Positions 1 through 9,830 of a DNA stretch of 64,000 nucleotides are shown here, one piece after another. Both the position numbers and the translations under genes were made by a program. The notes below the pieces were generated by a model. That model had not been told where the DNA came from. It did no database searches and saw only the letters and a list, made by a program, of their open reading frames with translations. The DNA is taken from contig NZ_JACBZH010000001.1 in NCBI RefSeq assembly GCF_013407855.1, forward strand, positions 2,294,001-2,358,000, in the 5' to 3' direction. This DNA comes from Actinopolymorpha rutila. Its GTDB lineage: Bacteria; Actinomycetota; Actinomycetes; Propionibacteriales; Actinopolymorphaceae. How positions within the stretch are numbered: position 1 is the first letter of the stretch; every line of letters starts with the position of its first letter.

Positions 1-1
1 G

Positions 2-1076
<1,075 letters not shown>

Positions 1077-1100
1077 CCGTCCCCCGTGCCCGGCCTGGCG

Positions 1101-1994
1101 TCAGCGGCGCCCGCTGAGCCGGCGTTCCTCCTCGGCCTTCATCCGCTCCTGCCGGCGCACCCGCTCGGGGACGACGGCCTCCCGCGGCGCGGTGGGAGTG
1201 AAGTCGTACCGCTCCACACCCAGCCCGCGCAGCACCGCCCGCTCAACCAGCGAGAAGTCGGCCGGGTCCTCGCGGTCGAAGCGCATCGGCTCGGCCAGGT
1301 GCACCGGCGGGTTGGTGATGAGCCGGGGCAGGCGCAGCAGGTTCTGTGCCTTCGCGTGCAGGACGTACGGATGGAGCAGGAAGACGTCGCCGACCCGGCC
1401 GGTGGCCTCCACGAAGTTCTGGCACTGCCCGACCAGGCTCGGGGTGTCGAACTCGGTGGGCAGCACGCCGCCGGGCCGCTCGGCGAGGTAGCGCGCCACC
1501 GGGCCTACCGAGTCCGCGGCCACGAACGTCGCGCCGCCCTGGTGGCGTACGTCCGACCACAGGACCAGCGTCAGCAGGCCCTGCTCGGGTGAGTCGAGGA
1601 AGTGCCGGAAGAAGTCGCCGTCCTTGTGCCAGCCGGGGGCCTGCGCCGAGGCGGGCTGCCAGGGACGGTCCTCGCCCTCCCACAGGTTGACGATGAAGCC
1701 GTCGCCCCACGAGTACGGCTTGGCCACCCGGTCCTCGCCACCCAGCAGGTCGCAGGCGGCCTGCCAGGCCTTGGGCGCGAACTCGCGTACGTCGATCCGG
1801 CGGTGCGTCGGCATGTGGATCGACGACTGTTCCCAGGTGGACTGGTCGTCCGGGTCGTACCCGAGCCGGGTCCACACCTGGTCGGTGTACTCCGCCGCGG
1901 CCTCGCGGGTGAAGCAGTCGTGGATGACCACGAAGCCCTGTTCGAGGAACGCCTGCGCCTGTTCGTCGGTGAGTACCTGATAGCCCGAAGCCAT
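1101..1994 (-). CDS. PhyH-type Fe(II)/2-oxoglutarate dioxygenase
   Basis: A 297-residue member of the phytanoyl-CoA dioxygenase superfamily: cytoplasmic non-haem iron hydroxylases that use O2 and 2-oxoglutarate. The iron-binding facial triad can be placed as His123-x-Asp125 in GWHKDGDFF and a distal His in LLHPYVLHAK (His208 or His213). An Arg follows at about 224 to bind 2-oxoglutarate. The N-terminal 'LTDEQAQAFLEQGFVVIHDCF' pattern is typical of the family. The substrate cannot be told from sequence; homologues act on small hydroxylated metabolites or natural products. The gene is convergent with dapB (24 nt gap) and stands alone, with its own leader of about 130 nt before azlD. Confidence 0.85.
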   Translation of the reverse strand: MASGYQVLTDEQAQAFLEQGFVVIHDCFTREAAAEYTDQVWTRLGYDPDDQSTWEQSSIHMPTHRRIDVREFAPKAWQAACDLLGGEDRVAKPYSWGDGFIVNLWEGEDRPWQPASAQAPGWHKDGDFFRHFLDSPEQGLLTLVLWSDVRHQGGATFVAADSVGPVARYLAERPGGVLPTEFDTPSLVGQCQNFVEATGRVGDVFLLHPYVLHAKAQNLLRLPRLITNPPVHLAEPMRFDREDPADFSLVERAVLRGLGVERYDFTPTAPREAVVPERVRRQERMKAEEERRLSGRR

Positions 1995-2080
1995 GAGAGT
2001 CCGTCCGTCGCGGTGATTCGTGTGGGTCCGGTTCGACGCTAGGCCGGTGCGTGCCGGTCGGCTCGTACGTTCGTCCGCTG

Positions 2081-2097
2081 GTCTCGGTTCGCGAGAC
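2081..2097 (-). terminator. possible hairpin terminator after azlD
   Basis: GTCTCG and CGAGAC form a 6-bp inverted repeat separated by five bases, 28 nt beyond the azlD stop. There is no U tract, as usual in such GC-rich genomes, so this is only a candidate transcript end. Confidence 0.3.
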
Positions 2098-2124
2098 GGT
2101 TGTCCGTGCCCGGTCAGAGGTGGG

Positions 2125-2430
2125 TCAGAACACCAGGCGTACGAGCGCCGCGGTGAGCGCCGCGAGCGCCACCACCACGATGAACGGCGCGCGCAGCAGC
2201 AACGCGACCACGGCGACCGCGACTCCGGCCAGCCGGGCGTCCACGACCAGCCGGGTGCCCGAGCTCAGGGTCTGCACGCCGACGAGCGCGGCGAGCAGGG
2301 CGACCGGCAGCAGGGCCGCGGACCGTCGTACGGCCGGCCGGTCGAGCACCTGCCGGGGCACCGACACCCCGGCCAGCTTGAGCAGGTAACAGCCGAGGGC
2401 GGTGGCCAGCACGGCGACCCAGAGCGTCAT
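2125..2430 (-). CDS. azlD: AzlD-type branched-chain amino-acid exporter subunit
   Basis: A 101-residue integral membrane protein with three to four hydrophobic helices (TLWVAVLATALGCYLLKLAG, ALLPVALLAALVGVQTL, and two more) and the charged loop 'VPRQVLDRPAVRR'. This is the standard AzlD layout. With AzlC it forms the LIV-E family exporter for branched-chain amino acids (BrnFE in Corynebacterium). Its start overlaps the azlC stop by 4 nt (ATGA), so translation is coupled. Length and context leave little doubt about the family; the substrate is inferred from the family. Confidence 0.9.
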   Translation of the reverse strand: MTLWVAVLATALGCYLLKLAGVSVPRQVLDRPAVRRSAALLPVALLAALVGVQTLSSGTRLVVDARLAGVAVAVVALLLRAPFIVVVALAALTAALVRLVF

Positions 2431-3266
2431 CGGGCCTCCCCTCGGGTGGGGTGGGAGGAGGAGTCGCCGTACGTGTTGCCGTACGAGGTGCCGGATGGCG
2501 TGGTGCCGGATGGCGTGGTGCCGGATGGCGTGGTGTCGGCCATCGGCTCGGGTGTCGGCTCGGGGTCACCCGGCGGGGCCGACGTGGACCGCAGCCCGAA
2601 GACGATCGCCACGACACCCGCGGCAAGGACCGGAACGCCCGCGGGCACCAGCGGCACCAGCGCCACCGCGACCAGCGCCCCGCCCGCCGCGACCGCGCGC
2701 GTCCGTGCCGTGGTCAGCTGCGGCCACAGCAGGGCGACGAACGCTGCCGGTGCGGCGGCGTCCAGCCCGTAGGTGCGGGGGTCACCGAGCGAGGCGCCGG
2801 CCACCGCGCCGAGCAGCGTCCCGGCGTTCCACAGGGTGAACAGGATCAGCGCGGTGTACCAGAAACCGGCCCGGCCCAGCTCCGGCGAGCGCCGCCCGAC
2901 CGCCATCGCGGTCGTCTCGTCGATGACGAAGTGCGCACCGGCCAGTCGGCGGAGGCCGCGCAGCCGGAGCAGGTCGGTCAGCCGCAGGCCGTAGAAGGTG
3001 TTCCGGGTGCCGAGCAGCAACGCCGCCAGCACGGCCGACAGGCCCGCTCCGCCGGCTCCGACGATCCCGACGAACGCGAACTGCGACGCTCCGGTGAACG
3101 CCAGCAGGGACAGGGCGCAGGTCTGCGCGACCGACAGGCCGCCGGCCACGCCGAGGGCGCCGAAGGAGATGCCGTACGCGCCGGTGGCGACGCCGATCGC
3201 GACCGCGTCGCGGACCACGGCGCGGCGCGTCTCCGGGACCGCCGAAGCGGATCGGGACGCGGGCAT
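2427..3266 (-). CDS. azlC: AzlC-type branched-chain amino-acid exporter, large subunit
   Basis: A 279-residue polytopic membrane protein. The AzlC signature runs from VRDAVAIGVATGAYGISFG, through LSLLAFTGASQFAFVGI, to LLLGTRNTFYGLRLTDLLR with HFVIDETTAMAVGR. About seven to eight membrane segments are visible. I chose ATG at 3266, which lies just after the upstream GNAT stop codon; the frame stays open further upstream but reads as antisense of the GNAT gene. The last 40 residues are unusual: a soluble tail with TPSGT repeated three times, from a 15-bp DNA repeat, then a Ser/Tyr/Gly-rich end. The gene is coupled to azlD by a 4-nt overlap and probably co-transcribed with the upstream GNAT and CGNR genes. 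Confidence 0.93.
   Translation of the reverse strand: MPASRSASAVPETRRAVVRDAVAIGVATGAYGISFGALGVAGGLSVAQTCALSLLAFTGASQFAFVGIVGAGGAGLSAVLAALLLGTRNTFYGLRLTDLLRLRGLRRLAGAHFVIDETTAMAVGRRSPELGRAGFWYTALILFTLWNAGTLLGAVAGASLGDPRTYGLDAAAPAAFVALLWPQLTTARTRAVAAGGALVAVALVPLVPAGVPVLAAGVVAIVFGLRSTSAPPGDPEPTPEPMADTTPSGTTPSGTTPSGTSYGNTYGDSSSHPTRGEAR
2488..2532 (-). repeat. 15-bp tandem repeat x3 in azlC 3' end
   Basis: GTGCCGGATGGCGTG (plus-strand reading) is repeated exactly three times, then decays. It is in frame and gives the TPSGT repeats of the AzlC tail. Copy number could vary without breaking the reading frame. Confidence 0.9.
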
Positions 3267-3268
3267 GC

Positions 3269-3823
3269 TCAGTCGTCGACGAGGGCGGTGTGCAGGCGTA
3301 CCTGCTTGGCGCGGACACTCCCGTCGCCGTACAGGTCGAGCTCGCGGTGGGCGCCGTCGGGACCCCAGCCGGCCTCGGTGAGGAACGCGCGGAGCGCGTC
3401 GTCGGTGGCCTGCAGCCAGATGACCGCCCGGCGGAAGTTGTCGGCGGCCAGGGTGTCGGCGCACGCCTGCAGCAGCCGGGAGCCGTGCCCGTGCCGGGTC
3501 TGGGCGGGATCGATGTGGAACGCCGTGATCGTCCCGTCCGCGACCGGATCGGCGTCGGGGTCGTCGGCGGGCCCGGTAGAGGCGAACCCGACCACGGTCT
3601 GGTGGTCGAGCGCTACCAGCAGGCGGTGCCGGGCGTCCGGGGGCTGCGCCAGGGACCGGCGCCACTGCTCGGCGAAGGCCTCCTCGTCGAGTTGGTCGAG
3701 GACCTCGGCCGGGAGGAGGCCGGCGTACGCCTGCCGCCAGGCCGCCACCTGGACCCGGGCGACCTCGGGGGCATCGGCGGCCCAGGCGATACGGACGCTG
3801 GTGTCGGCGCTGGGCTGGCTCAT
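3269..3823 (-). CDS. GNAT-family N-acetyltransferase
   Basis: A 184-residue acetyl-CoA-dependent acyltransferase. The N-terminal strand-helix (VRIAWAADAPEVARVQVAAWRQAYAGLLPAEVLD) is the common start of RimI-like GNAT proteins. The acetyl-CoA pyrophosphate loop appears as THRG-like RHGHGSRLLQACADTL (motif A), followed by AVIWLQATDDALRAFLTEAGW (motif B). The acceptor cannot be predicted. Its start overlaps the end of the CGNR gene by 4 nt and its stop lies 3 nt before azlC, so the four genes CGNR-GNAT-azlC-azlD look like one operon. Confidence 0.88.
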   Translation of the reverse strand: MSQPSADTSVRIAWAADAPEVARVQVAAWRQAYAGLLPAEVLDQLDEEAFAEQWRRSLAQPPDARHRLLVALDHQTVVGFASTGPADDPDADPVADGTITAFHIDPAQTRHGHGSRLLQACADTLAADNFRRAVIWLQATDDALRAFLTEAGWGPDGAHRELDLYGDGSVRAKQVRLHTALVDD

Positions 3824-4455
3824 CCGTCCATCCTGTCAGCCGCCTTCTGGCGGGCGCGGTAGGCCCGGGTCTTCTGCCGGTTGCCGCAGGAACCCATCGA
3901 GCACCAGTGGCGGGAGCGGTTCTTGGAGGAGTCCAGGAACGCCCACGCGCAGTCCTGCGCGGCGCACAGCTTCAGCCGCTGCCAGCTGCCGTCGGCCTGG
4001 GCGGAGGCGACCGCGGCCACCAGCGCGGCCAGTGCGCCTACGACGCCCGTACCGGCGGGGGCGAGCGAAGGTGCGGTGCCGGCGAAGGTGACCCGCAGCG
4101 GAAGACGGGCGGCGGCCCGGTCCAGCTCGGGTACGAGGGTGGCGAGGTCGCCGTCGTGGTGCTGGCGCATGGCCTGCCGCAGCCCCGCGCGGAGCTCATG
4201 GGCCAGTACGAGGTCGTCGTCGGTCGCGGCCGAGGAGCCCGGGGAGCCCGGGGAGCCCGGCGAGGAGTACGCGAACGGCGCGTCCGCGGCGGGCGAGGCG
4301 CCTCCGGCGAGCAGGTTCTGGGAACGCAGCCAGGCGGTGAGTGCCGCCGGGTCGGGCAACTGCTCGGGTTCGGCGAGGTCTACGTCGTAGGTGTTGACGA
4401 ACGCGGGCAGCAGCTCGGCGGGCGGCGGGACGCGGTGCGCGGGCGGCTCGGTCAC
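3820..4455 (-). CDS. CGNR zinc-finger / ABATE-domain stress regulator
   Basis: A 211-residue protein with two parts. The N-terminal ABATE-like region (FVNTYDVDLAEPEQLPDPAALTAWL...) is thought to bind a ligand in this family. The C-terminal zinc finger near residues 175-205 has the diagnostic order C-A-A-Q-D-C-x-W-x-F-x-D-x-S-K-N-R-S-R-x-W-C-S-M-x-x-C-G-N-R. These proteins are predicted DNA-binding regulators, often of stress or resistance genes; no target is proven. A 9-bp repeat makes a Gly-Ser-Pro stretch in the middle. The start is GTG 4455. It heads the operon with GNAT and azlCD and is divergent from paaA, so it may regulate either neighbour. Confidence 0.9.
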   Translation of the reverse strand: MTEPPAHRVPPPAELLPAFVNTYDVDLAEPEQLPDPAALTAWLRSQNLLAGGASPAADAPFAYSSPGSPGSPGSSAATDDDLVLAHELRAGLRQAMRQHHDGDLATLVPELDRAAARLPLRVTFAGTAPSLAPAGTGVVGALAALVAAVASAQADGSWQRLKLCAAQDCAWAFLDSSKNRSRHWCSMGSCGNRQKTRAYRARQKAADRMDG

Positions 4456-4625
4456 GGCTCACCCCCTCAGCGCCGGGTCCGGCCCGGCCGCCGGACACCT
4501 CGACACCACCATAATCCGCACGCCGGTGCAGGCATTCCGTCCGCCCCGTGATCGACGCGCTGATCAACCCTGCTCGGATATGACACCTTCCCGCCGAATC
4601 TGTGGGAACCCGTCACATCCGGCGG

Positions 4626-4638
4626 TACGCTGGGGCGC
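4626..4638 (+). promoter_or_regulatory. -10 box of paa operon, leaderless start
   Basis: TACGCT (4626-4631) fits the actinobacterial TANNNT -10 consensus and is followed by 7 nt and the paaA ATG. Transcription would start at or next to the start codon, and no Shine-Dalgarno site is present. The -35 region is not clear. Confidence 0.5.
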
Positions 4639-5664
4639 ATGGTCGCCAGGGGCCGGACAGCCGACACCGTTGCCGACGTTGTGGAGCGGCCCGACGGTGT
4701 GCCCGCGTTCGAGGCGTTGCTCGCCGCCGACGAGCGGGTCGAGCCGCGCGACGAGATGCCCGACGGCTACCGCCGTACCCTCGTCCGGCAGATCGCCCAG
4801 CACGCGCACTCGGAGATCATCGGCATGCAGCCGGAGGCCAACTGGATCTCCTGCGCGCCGAGCCTGCGCCGCAAGGCGATCCTGATGGCCAAGGTGCAGG
4901 ACGAGGCCGGCCACGGGTTGTACCTCTACGCCGCCGCCGAGACGCTCGGCGTCGACCGGGCCGACCTGCTCGACCAGCTGCACTCCGGCCGGCAGAAGTA
5001 CTCCTCGATCTTCAACTACCCCACCCTCACCTGGGCCGACGTCGGCGCCATCGGCTGGCTCGTGGACGGCGCGGCGATCACCAACCAGGTGCCGCTGTGC
5101 CGCTGCTCCTACGGCCCCTACGCGCGGGCGATGGTGCGGATCTGCAAGGAGGAGTCGTTCCACCAGCGGCAGGGGTTCGACCTGCTGCTGGCGCTGACCA
5201 GGGGGACCGAGCGGCAGCGGGCGATGGCGCAGGACGCGGTGGACCGGTGGTGGTACCCGAGCCTGGCGATGTTCGGTCCGCCGGACGCCGAGTCCACCCA
5301 CGGCGCGCAGTCGTCCGCCTGGGGGATCAAGCGGTTCTCCAACGACGAGCTGCGGCAGCGGTTCGTCGACATGACGGTTCCGCAAGCGGAGGTGCTCGGC
5401 GTGCGGATCCCCGATCCGGATCTGCGCTGGAACGCCGAGCGGGGCCACCACGACTTCACCCAGCCGGACTACGCCGAACTCCTCCGGGTCATCAAGGGAG
5501 CCGGGCCGTGCAACGCCCAGCGGATGGCACATCGCCGCCGGGCGCACGAGGACGGTGCGTGGGTACGCGAGGCGGCGACGGCGTACGCCGCCAAACACGC
5601 GACCGAAGCGTCCGGGCACCTCGCCGGGCGTACGAACGAGCCGAACGGCGGGCCGGCGGCATGA
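4639..5664 (+). CDS. paaA: 1,2-phenylacetyl-CoA epoxidase, catalytic subunit PaaA
   Basis: A di-iron oxygenase subunit that, with PaaC, PaaB and PaaE, epoxidises the ring of phenylacetyl-CoA, the first committed step of aerobic phenylacetate breakdown. The 341-residue protein carries ferritin-like di-iron motifs: [13 protein letters not shown], then [14 protein letters not shown] (the E-x-x-H ligand pair), and later [17 protein letters not shown] (a second E-x-x-H). The C-terminal '[14 protein letters not shown]' is typical of PaaA. It is first of five overlapping genes; the stop overlaps the paaB start (ATGA). The downstream isomerase, hydrolase and CoA ligase of the pathway are not in this window. 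Confidence 0.96.
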   Translation: MVARGRTADTVADVVERPDGVPAFEALLAADERVEPRDEMPDGYRRTLVRQIAQHAHSEIIGMQPEANWISCAPSLRRKAILMAKVQDEAGHGLYLYAAAETLGVDRADLLDQLHSGRQKYSSIFNYPTLTWADVGAIGWLVDGAAITNQVPLCRCSYGPYARAMVRICKEESFHQRQGFDLLLALTRGTERQRAMAQDAVDRWWYPSLAMFGPPDAESTHGAQSSAWGIKRFSNDELRQRFVDMTVPQAEVLGVRIPDPDLRWNAERGHHDFTQPDYAELLRVIKGAGPCNAQRMAHRRRAHEDGAWVREAATAYAAKHATEASGHLAGRTNEPNGGPAA

Positions 5665-5996
5665 GTGAACCCGACCGCGACGACCAGGACCGCGACGCCG
5701 GCCGGCGCGGCAGTCACGCCGACTGGCCGCTGTGGGAGGTGTTCGTCCGGGCGCGGCGCGGACTGTCCCACGTACACGCCGGCAGCCTGCACGCACCTGA
5801 CGCGGTGATGGCCCTGCGCAACGCCCGCGACCTCTACACCCGCCGGCAGGAAGGGGTGTCGATCTGGGTCGTCCCCGCGGCCGCGATCAGCGCCAGCAGC
5901 CCGGACGAGAAGGACGCGTTCTTCGACCCGGCGGCGGACAAGACCTACCGCCATCCGACGTTCTACGACGTACCGGAAGGGGCGCCGCACCTGTGA
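5661..5996 (+). CDS. paaB: phenylacetyl-CoA epoxidase subunit PaaB
   Basis: A small 111-residue subunit needed for assembly or bridging of the PaaAC oxygenase complex. After a charged 20-residue start, the family core is plain: [39 protein letters not shown], and [10 protein letters not shown]. It ends with the [18 protein letters not shown] tail, which is nearly invariant in PaaB proteins. ATG 5661 overlaps the paaA stop by 4 nt and the gene's own stop overlaps the GTG of paaC by 4 nt, so translation is coupled throughout. Confidence 0.95.
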   Translation: MSEPDRDDQDRDAGRRGSHADWPLWEVFVRARRGLSHVHAGSLHAPDAVMALRNARDLYTRRQEGVSIWVVPAAAISASSPDEKDAFFDPAADKTYRHPTFYDVPEGAPHL

Positions 5997-6814
5997 CGGC
6001 CCCGGGGAGAACACCGAAGGAATCCGGCACGCCGAGCCTGGTGAGCGCCGGCGCGGTGGTGGACCCGCCGGTCGCGGTGTACGCCACCAGGCTGGGCGAC
6101 GACACGCTGATCCTCGCTCAGCGCCTCGGCGGCTGGATCACCAACGCGCCGCAGTTGGAGGAGGACGTCGCGCTGGCCAACCTCGGGCTGGACCTGCTGG
6201 GCCAGGCGCGGATGCTGCTGACCTACGCGGGGGAGCGGGAGGGTCTCGGCCGCGACGAGGACGACCTGGCCTACTCGCGGGACGAGCGCGGCTTCTGCAA
6301 CGTCACGCTGGTGGAGCGCGCGGACGCCGACTTCGGCGAGGCGATGGCCAGGCTGCTGGTGTTCTCGGTGTACCAACTTCTGTTGTACGACAGGCTCTCC
6401 GCGTCCACCGACCCCACGCTGGCGGCGATCGCGGCCAAGGCGGTCAAGGAGGTGGCCTACCACCGCGACCACGCCACCCAGTGGGTGCTGCGGCTCGGCG
6501 ACGGCACGCCGGAGAGCCACCGCCGGATGCAAGCCGGGGTTGACTGCGTGTGGCCGCACGTCGACGAACTGTTCGAGACCGACGACCTCGAACGCGCACT
6601 GGTCGCGGAGGGTGTCGCGGTCGACCGGCCCGGCCTGCGCGCGGAGTGGGAGTCGTACGTACGCGACGTGCTGACCCGCGCCACCCTCACGGTGCCGGAG
6701 CCCGCGGCCGCACCGGTCACCGGCGGACGTGCCGGCGTGCACACCGAGGCGATGGGGTACCTGCTGGCGGAGCTGCAGCACCTGGTGCGTTCGCATCCGG
6801 GGGCGACGTGGTGA
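5993..6814 (+). CDS. paaC: phenylacetyl-CoA epoxidase structural subunit PaaC
   Basis: A 273-residue ferritin-fold partner of PaaA; in characterised systems it binds no functional di-iron site but stabilises the catalytic heterodimer. Visible family features are LGDDTLILAQRLGGWITNAPQLEEDVALANLGLDLLGQAR near the start, a central DRLSAS segment, VAYHRDHATQWVLRLGDGTPESHRRMQ, and the final GRAGVHTEAMGYLLAELQHL. It has a GTG start within GTGA at the paaB stop. The order and 4-nt overlaps match a standard paaABCDE operon. Confidence 0.95.
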   Translation: MTAPGRTPKESGTPSLVSAGAVVDPPVAVYATRLGDDTLILAQRLGGWITNAPQLEEDVALANLGLDLLGQARMLLTYAGEREGLGRDEDDLAYSRDERGFCNVTLVERADADFGEAMARLLVFSVYQLLLYDRLSASTDPTLAAIAAKAVKEVAYHRDHATQWVLRLGDGTPESHRRMQAGVDCVWPHVDELFETDDLERALVAEGVAVDRPGLRAEWESYVRDVLTRATLTVPEPAAAPVTGGRAGVHTEAMGYLLAELQHLVRSHPGATW

Positions 6815-7341
6815 TGCCGGCGCGAGCGCTCGCCCCGGAGGCCGCCCGCGCGGCGGCGGCCGCCGTCACCGACCCCGAGCTGCCTGTGCTGACCATCGCC
6901 GAGCTCGGCATCCTGCGTGCCGTGCGGGTCTCGCCGGACGGCGTGGTCGAGGTCGACGTCACCCCGACCTACGCCGGATGCCCCGCACTGGAAGCGATCG
7001 AGGCCGATGTCAAGGCCGCCTTGCGGGTGGCCGGGGCCACCGACGTTCGCGTACGCCGGGTGCTGGCGCCGGCCTGGACCACCGACTGGATCACCGAGCC
7101 CGGCCGCGACAAGCTCGCCGCGGCCGGCATCGCGCCGCCGAGCCCGACGGGGCACGGCCCCACCGCGGGTCACAGCGGCACGGCTGGTTCCGGTCCGGTC
7201 GACCTGACGCTCGCCGTTCGGTGCCCGCGCTGCGGGTCGACGGCCACCCGCGAGCTCAGCAGGTTCGGGCCCACCGCGTGCACGGCGCTGCGTTCGTGCG
7301 CGTCGTGCCGGGAGCCGTTCGAACACGTGAAGGCGCTGTGA
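6814..7341 (+). CDS. paaD: phenylacetate degradation protein PaaD (iron-sulfur assembly type)
   Basis: A 175-residue protein with an N-terminal MIP18/DUF59 domain (VTDPELPVLTIAELGILRAV, then TPTYAGCPALEAIEADVKAAL with its conserved Cys). The C-terminal zinc ribbon has CPRCG and CASC pairs. PaaD is required for a functional epoxidase and is thought to help assemble the metal centre or the PaaE Fe-S cluster. I chose ATG 6814, which overlaps the paaC stop (ATGA); GTG codons at 6808 and 6811 are alternatives. The Cys in YAGCP and all four ribbon cysteines are present. Confidence 0.93.
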   Translation: MPARALAPEAARAAAAAVTDPELPVLTIAELGILRAVRVSPDGVVEVDVTPTYAGCPALEAIEADVKAALRVAGATDVRVRRVLAPAWTTDWITEPGRDKLAAAGIAPPSPTGHGPTAGHSGTAGSGPVDLTLAVRCPRCGSTATRELSRFGPTACTALRSCASCREPFEHVKAL

Positions 7342-8525
7342 GCGCCCCGCCCACCGACCCGGCCCGGAACCCGGCGACCGACCCGGCCATCGACCCGGCC
7401 GCGGACCCGGCCGACCCGCGGACCCCTCGCAGCGGCGTCCGGCGGCACGCGGTCGTCCACCAGCTGCGGGTCGCCCGGGTGGATCCGCTGACCGACGACG
7501 CGGTGGCGGTGACGTTCGAGGTGCCACCCGAACTCGCCGAGGACTACCGGTTCGTGCCGGGCCAGCACCTGAACGTCTCGACGCCGCGCGCGGGAGACGA
7601 CCTGCGCCGCAGCTACTCGATCTGCTCGCCGTGGAGTCCGTTGCCGCCGGCGCGGTTGCGGATCGGGGTGAAGCGGGTCGCCGGTGGTGGCTTCTCGTCG
7701 TACGCGCTGACCGACCTCGCGGCAGGCGACGAGGTGGGCGTGATGACGCCGACCGGCCGGTTCACGGTCGTCCTGGACCCGGTGGCGGCCCGGCACCTGG
7801 CGTTCGTGGCCGCCGGCAGCGGCATCACGCCGATCCTGTCCATGGTGGCCGGCGTGCTGGCGGTCGAGCCGGCGAGCCGGGTGACACTGCTGTACGGCAA
7901 CCGGACCAGCGCCTCGGTGATGTTCGTGGAGGAGCTCGCCGATCTCAAGGACCGCTATCCCGACCGGTTCCACCTGGTGCACGTGCTGTCGCGCGAGCTG
8001 CCCGAGATCGCCCTGCTGGGCGGCCGGCTGGACGCGGCGAAGCTGGGCGGTTTCCTGGACACGCTGCTGCCGGTGGAGTCGGTGGAGCAGTGGTACCTCT
8101 GCGGCCCGCTGGCCATGGTCGAGGAGATCCGCGCGCTGTTACGTGAGCGCGGGGTGCCGCGCACCCGGGTGCACACCGAGCTGTTCCACGTCGGCGCCCC
8201 GGTCGAGACCGCGCCGGTCGCCGTTCCACCGAGCGAGACCGCGGCGGGGTGCGAGGTCGAGGTGGTGATGGACGGTCGGCGGTCCTCGTTCCGGCTGCCG
8301 ACGCCCGGACCGACTGTGCTGGAAGGTGTTCTCGGCGTACGCGGGGACGCGCCGTTCGCGTGCCGCGGCGGAGTGTGCGGCACCTGCCGGGCCCGCGTGG
8401 TCGAGGGCGACGTACGGATGGACCGCTGCTACGCGCTCGAGCCGGAGGAGGTCGCCCGCGGCTACGTCCTCACCTGCCAGGCCCATCCGACCAGCGACCG
8501 TCTGGTGGTCGACTACGACGCCTGA
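7338..8525 (+). CDS. paaE: phenylacetyl-CoA epoxidase reductase PaaE
   Basis: A 395-residue flavin/iron-sulfur reductase that passes electrons from NAD(P)H to the PaaA di-iron site. Domain order is visible: an FAD-binding barrel with RRSYSICS (about 92-99) and GGFSSYAL; an NAD-binding part with AAGSGITPILSM and LYGNR; and a C-terminal plant-type [2Fe-2S] ferredoxin with ligands in CRGGVCGTCRA plus a distal Cys in LTCQA. The first 35 residues are a Pro/Asp/Ala-rich extension not usual in the family; an internal start is possible. GTG 7338 overlaps the paaD stop. It is the last gene of the operon. Confidence 0.95.
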   Translation: MSAPPTDPARNPATDPAIDPAADPADPRTPRSGVRRHAVVHQLRVARVDPLTDDAVAVTFEVPPELAEDYRFVPGQHLNVSTPRAGDDLRRSYSICSPWSPLPPARLRIGVKRVAGGGFSSYALTDLAAGDEVGVMTPTGRFTVVLDPVAARHLAFVAAGSGITPILSMVAGVLAVEPASRVTLLYGNRTSASVMFVEELADLKDRYPDRFHLVHVLSRELPEIALLGGRLDAAKLGGFLDTLLPVESVEQWYLCGPLAMVEEIRALLRERGVPRTRVHTELFHVGAPVETAPVAVPPSETAAGCEVEVVMDGRRSSFRLPTPGPTVLEGVLGVRGDAPFACRGGVCGTCRARVVEGDVRMDRCYALEPEEVARGYVLTCQAHPTSDRLVVDYDA

Positions 8526-8594
8526 CCCGGCGGCCGGGTACGGAGCGGGTGCGGAAAACCGGGAGCGCCAGGGTCCGATCCGTCAGTGCGCCGC

Positions 8595-8606
8595 TACGGT
8601 GGGTAG
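8595..8606 (+). promoter_or_regulatory. -10 box, leaderless start of class V aminotransferase gene
   Basis: TACGGT (8595-8600) lies 6 nt before GTG 8607, the spacing expected when transcription starts on the start codon. No ribosome binding site precedes the GTG, which supports the leaderless reading. Confidence 0.45.
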
Positions 8607-9830
8607 GTGGCTTACGACGCGTACGGCGCTTATGACATCGACGGCATCCGCGCGGCCTACCCCGCGCTCGCGGACGGGCACGCCTACCTCGACGGCGCGG
8701 GCGGCACCCAGGTGCCGCAGCCGGTGATCGACGCGATCGCGGACGCCTACCGCCAGGGGCTCAGCAACGTCGGAGGGGCGTCGGCCGCCAGCCGGCGTTC
8801 GGACGGCATCGTCGGCGAGTGCCGTCGGGCGGTGGCCGATCTCGTCGGCGGCGAACCCGAGGGCGTCGTACTCGGCCCCAGCATGACCGCGCTCACCTAC
8901 CGGCTGGCCGACGCGCTGGCCCGGCAGTGGGGGCCGGGCGACGAGGTGGTCGTGTCCCGGCTGGACCACGACGCCAACGTCCGGCCGTGGGTCCAGGCCG
9001 CCGAACGCGCCGGGGCCACCGTGCGCTGGGCCGACGTCGACGCCGCCACTGGTGAGTTGCCGGTCGAGCAGTACGACGACCTGCTCGGCGCCCGCACCCG
9101 GCTGGTGGCGGTCACCGGCGCGAGCAACCTCGTCGGCACCCGCCCGGACGTCGCCGCGATCGCGGCCCGCGCCCACGCGGTCGGCGCACTGGTCTACGTC
9201 GACGGCGTGCACTCCACCCCGCACATCCGGGTCGACGTCCGCGCGCTCGGCGCCGACTTCTACGCCACCAGCGCCTACAAGTGGTCCGGGCCCCACCTGG
9301 CGGCGGTGGTCGCCGACCCGGTCGCGCTGGACGGCGTACGCCCGGACCGGCTGCTGCCCGCGCCGGCAGAGGCGCCCGGGCGGTTCGAGCGCGGCACGCT
9401 GCCGTTCGCCGACCTGGCCGGCGCCGTCGCCGCCGTCGACCACCTGGCCGGTCTGGACGCGGGAGCCGCCGGGTCGCGGCGGGCGCGGTTGCTGGCGTCG
9501 ATGGCCACGGTCGAGGCGTACGAAACGGACCTGTTCGCCTACCTCCTCGGCGGCCTCGACGCGATGGCGCACGTGACCACCTACGGCAAGGCGACCCTCC
9601 GTACTCCCACCGCCTACTTCACCGTCGCCGGCCACCCTCCGCGCGAGGTCGCCGAACACCTCGCAAGCCTTCGGGTCAACGTCTCCAACGGCTCCAACTA
9701 CGCCTGGGAGCTCGCCGCGGTGCTCGGCGTACGCGACACCGGCGGCGCCGTCCGGGCCAGCCTGGCGCACTACACCGACCGCTCCGACGTCGACCGGCTG
9801 CTCGAGGGCGTGGCAGACATCCGGGCCTGA
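8607..9830 (+). CDS. cysteine-desulfurase-like class V aminotransferase
   Basis: A 407-residue PLP enzyme of fold type I. The order is YLDGAGGTQVPQPVIDA at the start, a glycine-rich cofactor loop near 93-100 (LGPSMTALTYRLA), ALVYVDGVHSTPHIRVDV (the Asp and His that contact PLP) and TSAYKWSGPHLA with the Schiff-base Lys. It resembles the VC1184-type 'cysteine desulfurase family' rather than IscS/SufS: the SufS-type active-site Cys loop is not evident, so desulfurase activity is doubtful. There is no partner Fe-S gene nearby. It follows the paa operon by 81 nt with its own promoter. Confidence 0.85.
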   Translation: MAYDAYGAYDIDGIRAAYPALADGHAYLDGAGGTQVPQPVIDAIADAYRQGLSNVGGASAASRRSDGIVGECRRAVADLVGGEPEGVVLGPSMTALTYRLADALARQWGPGDEVVVSRLDHDANVRPWVQAAERAGATVRWADVDAATGELPVEQYDDLLGARTRLVAVTGASNLVGTRPDVAAIAARAHAVGALVYVDGVHSTPHIRVDVRALGADFYATSAYKWSGPHLAAVVADPVALDGVRPDRLLPAPAEAPGRFERGTLPFADLAGAVAAVDHLAGLDAGAAGSRRARLLASMATVEAYETDLFAYLLGGLDAMAHVTTYGKATLRTPTAYFTVAGHPPREVAEHLASLRVNVSNGSNYAWELAAVLGVRDTGGAVRASLAHYTDRSDVDRLLEGVADIRA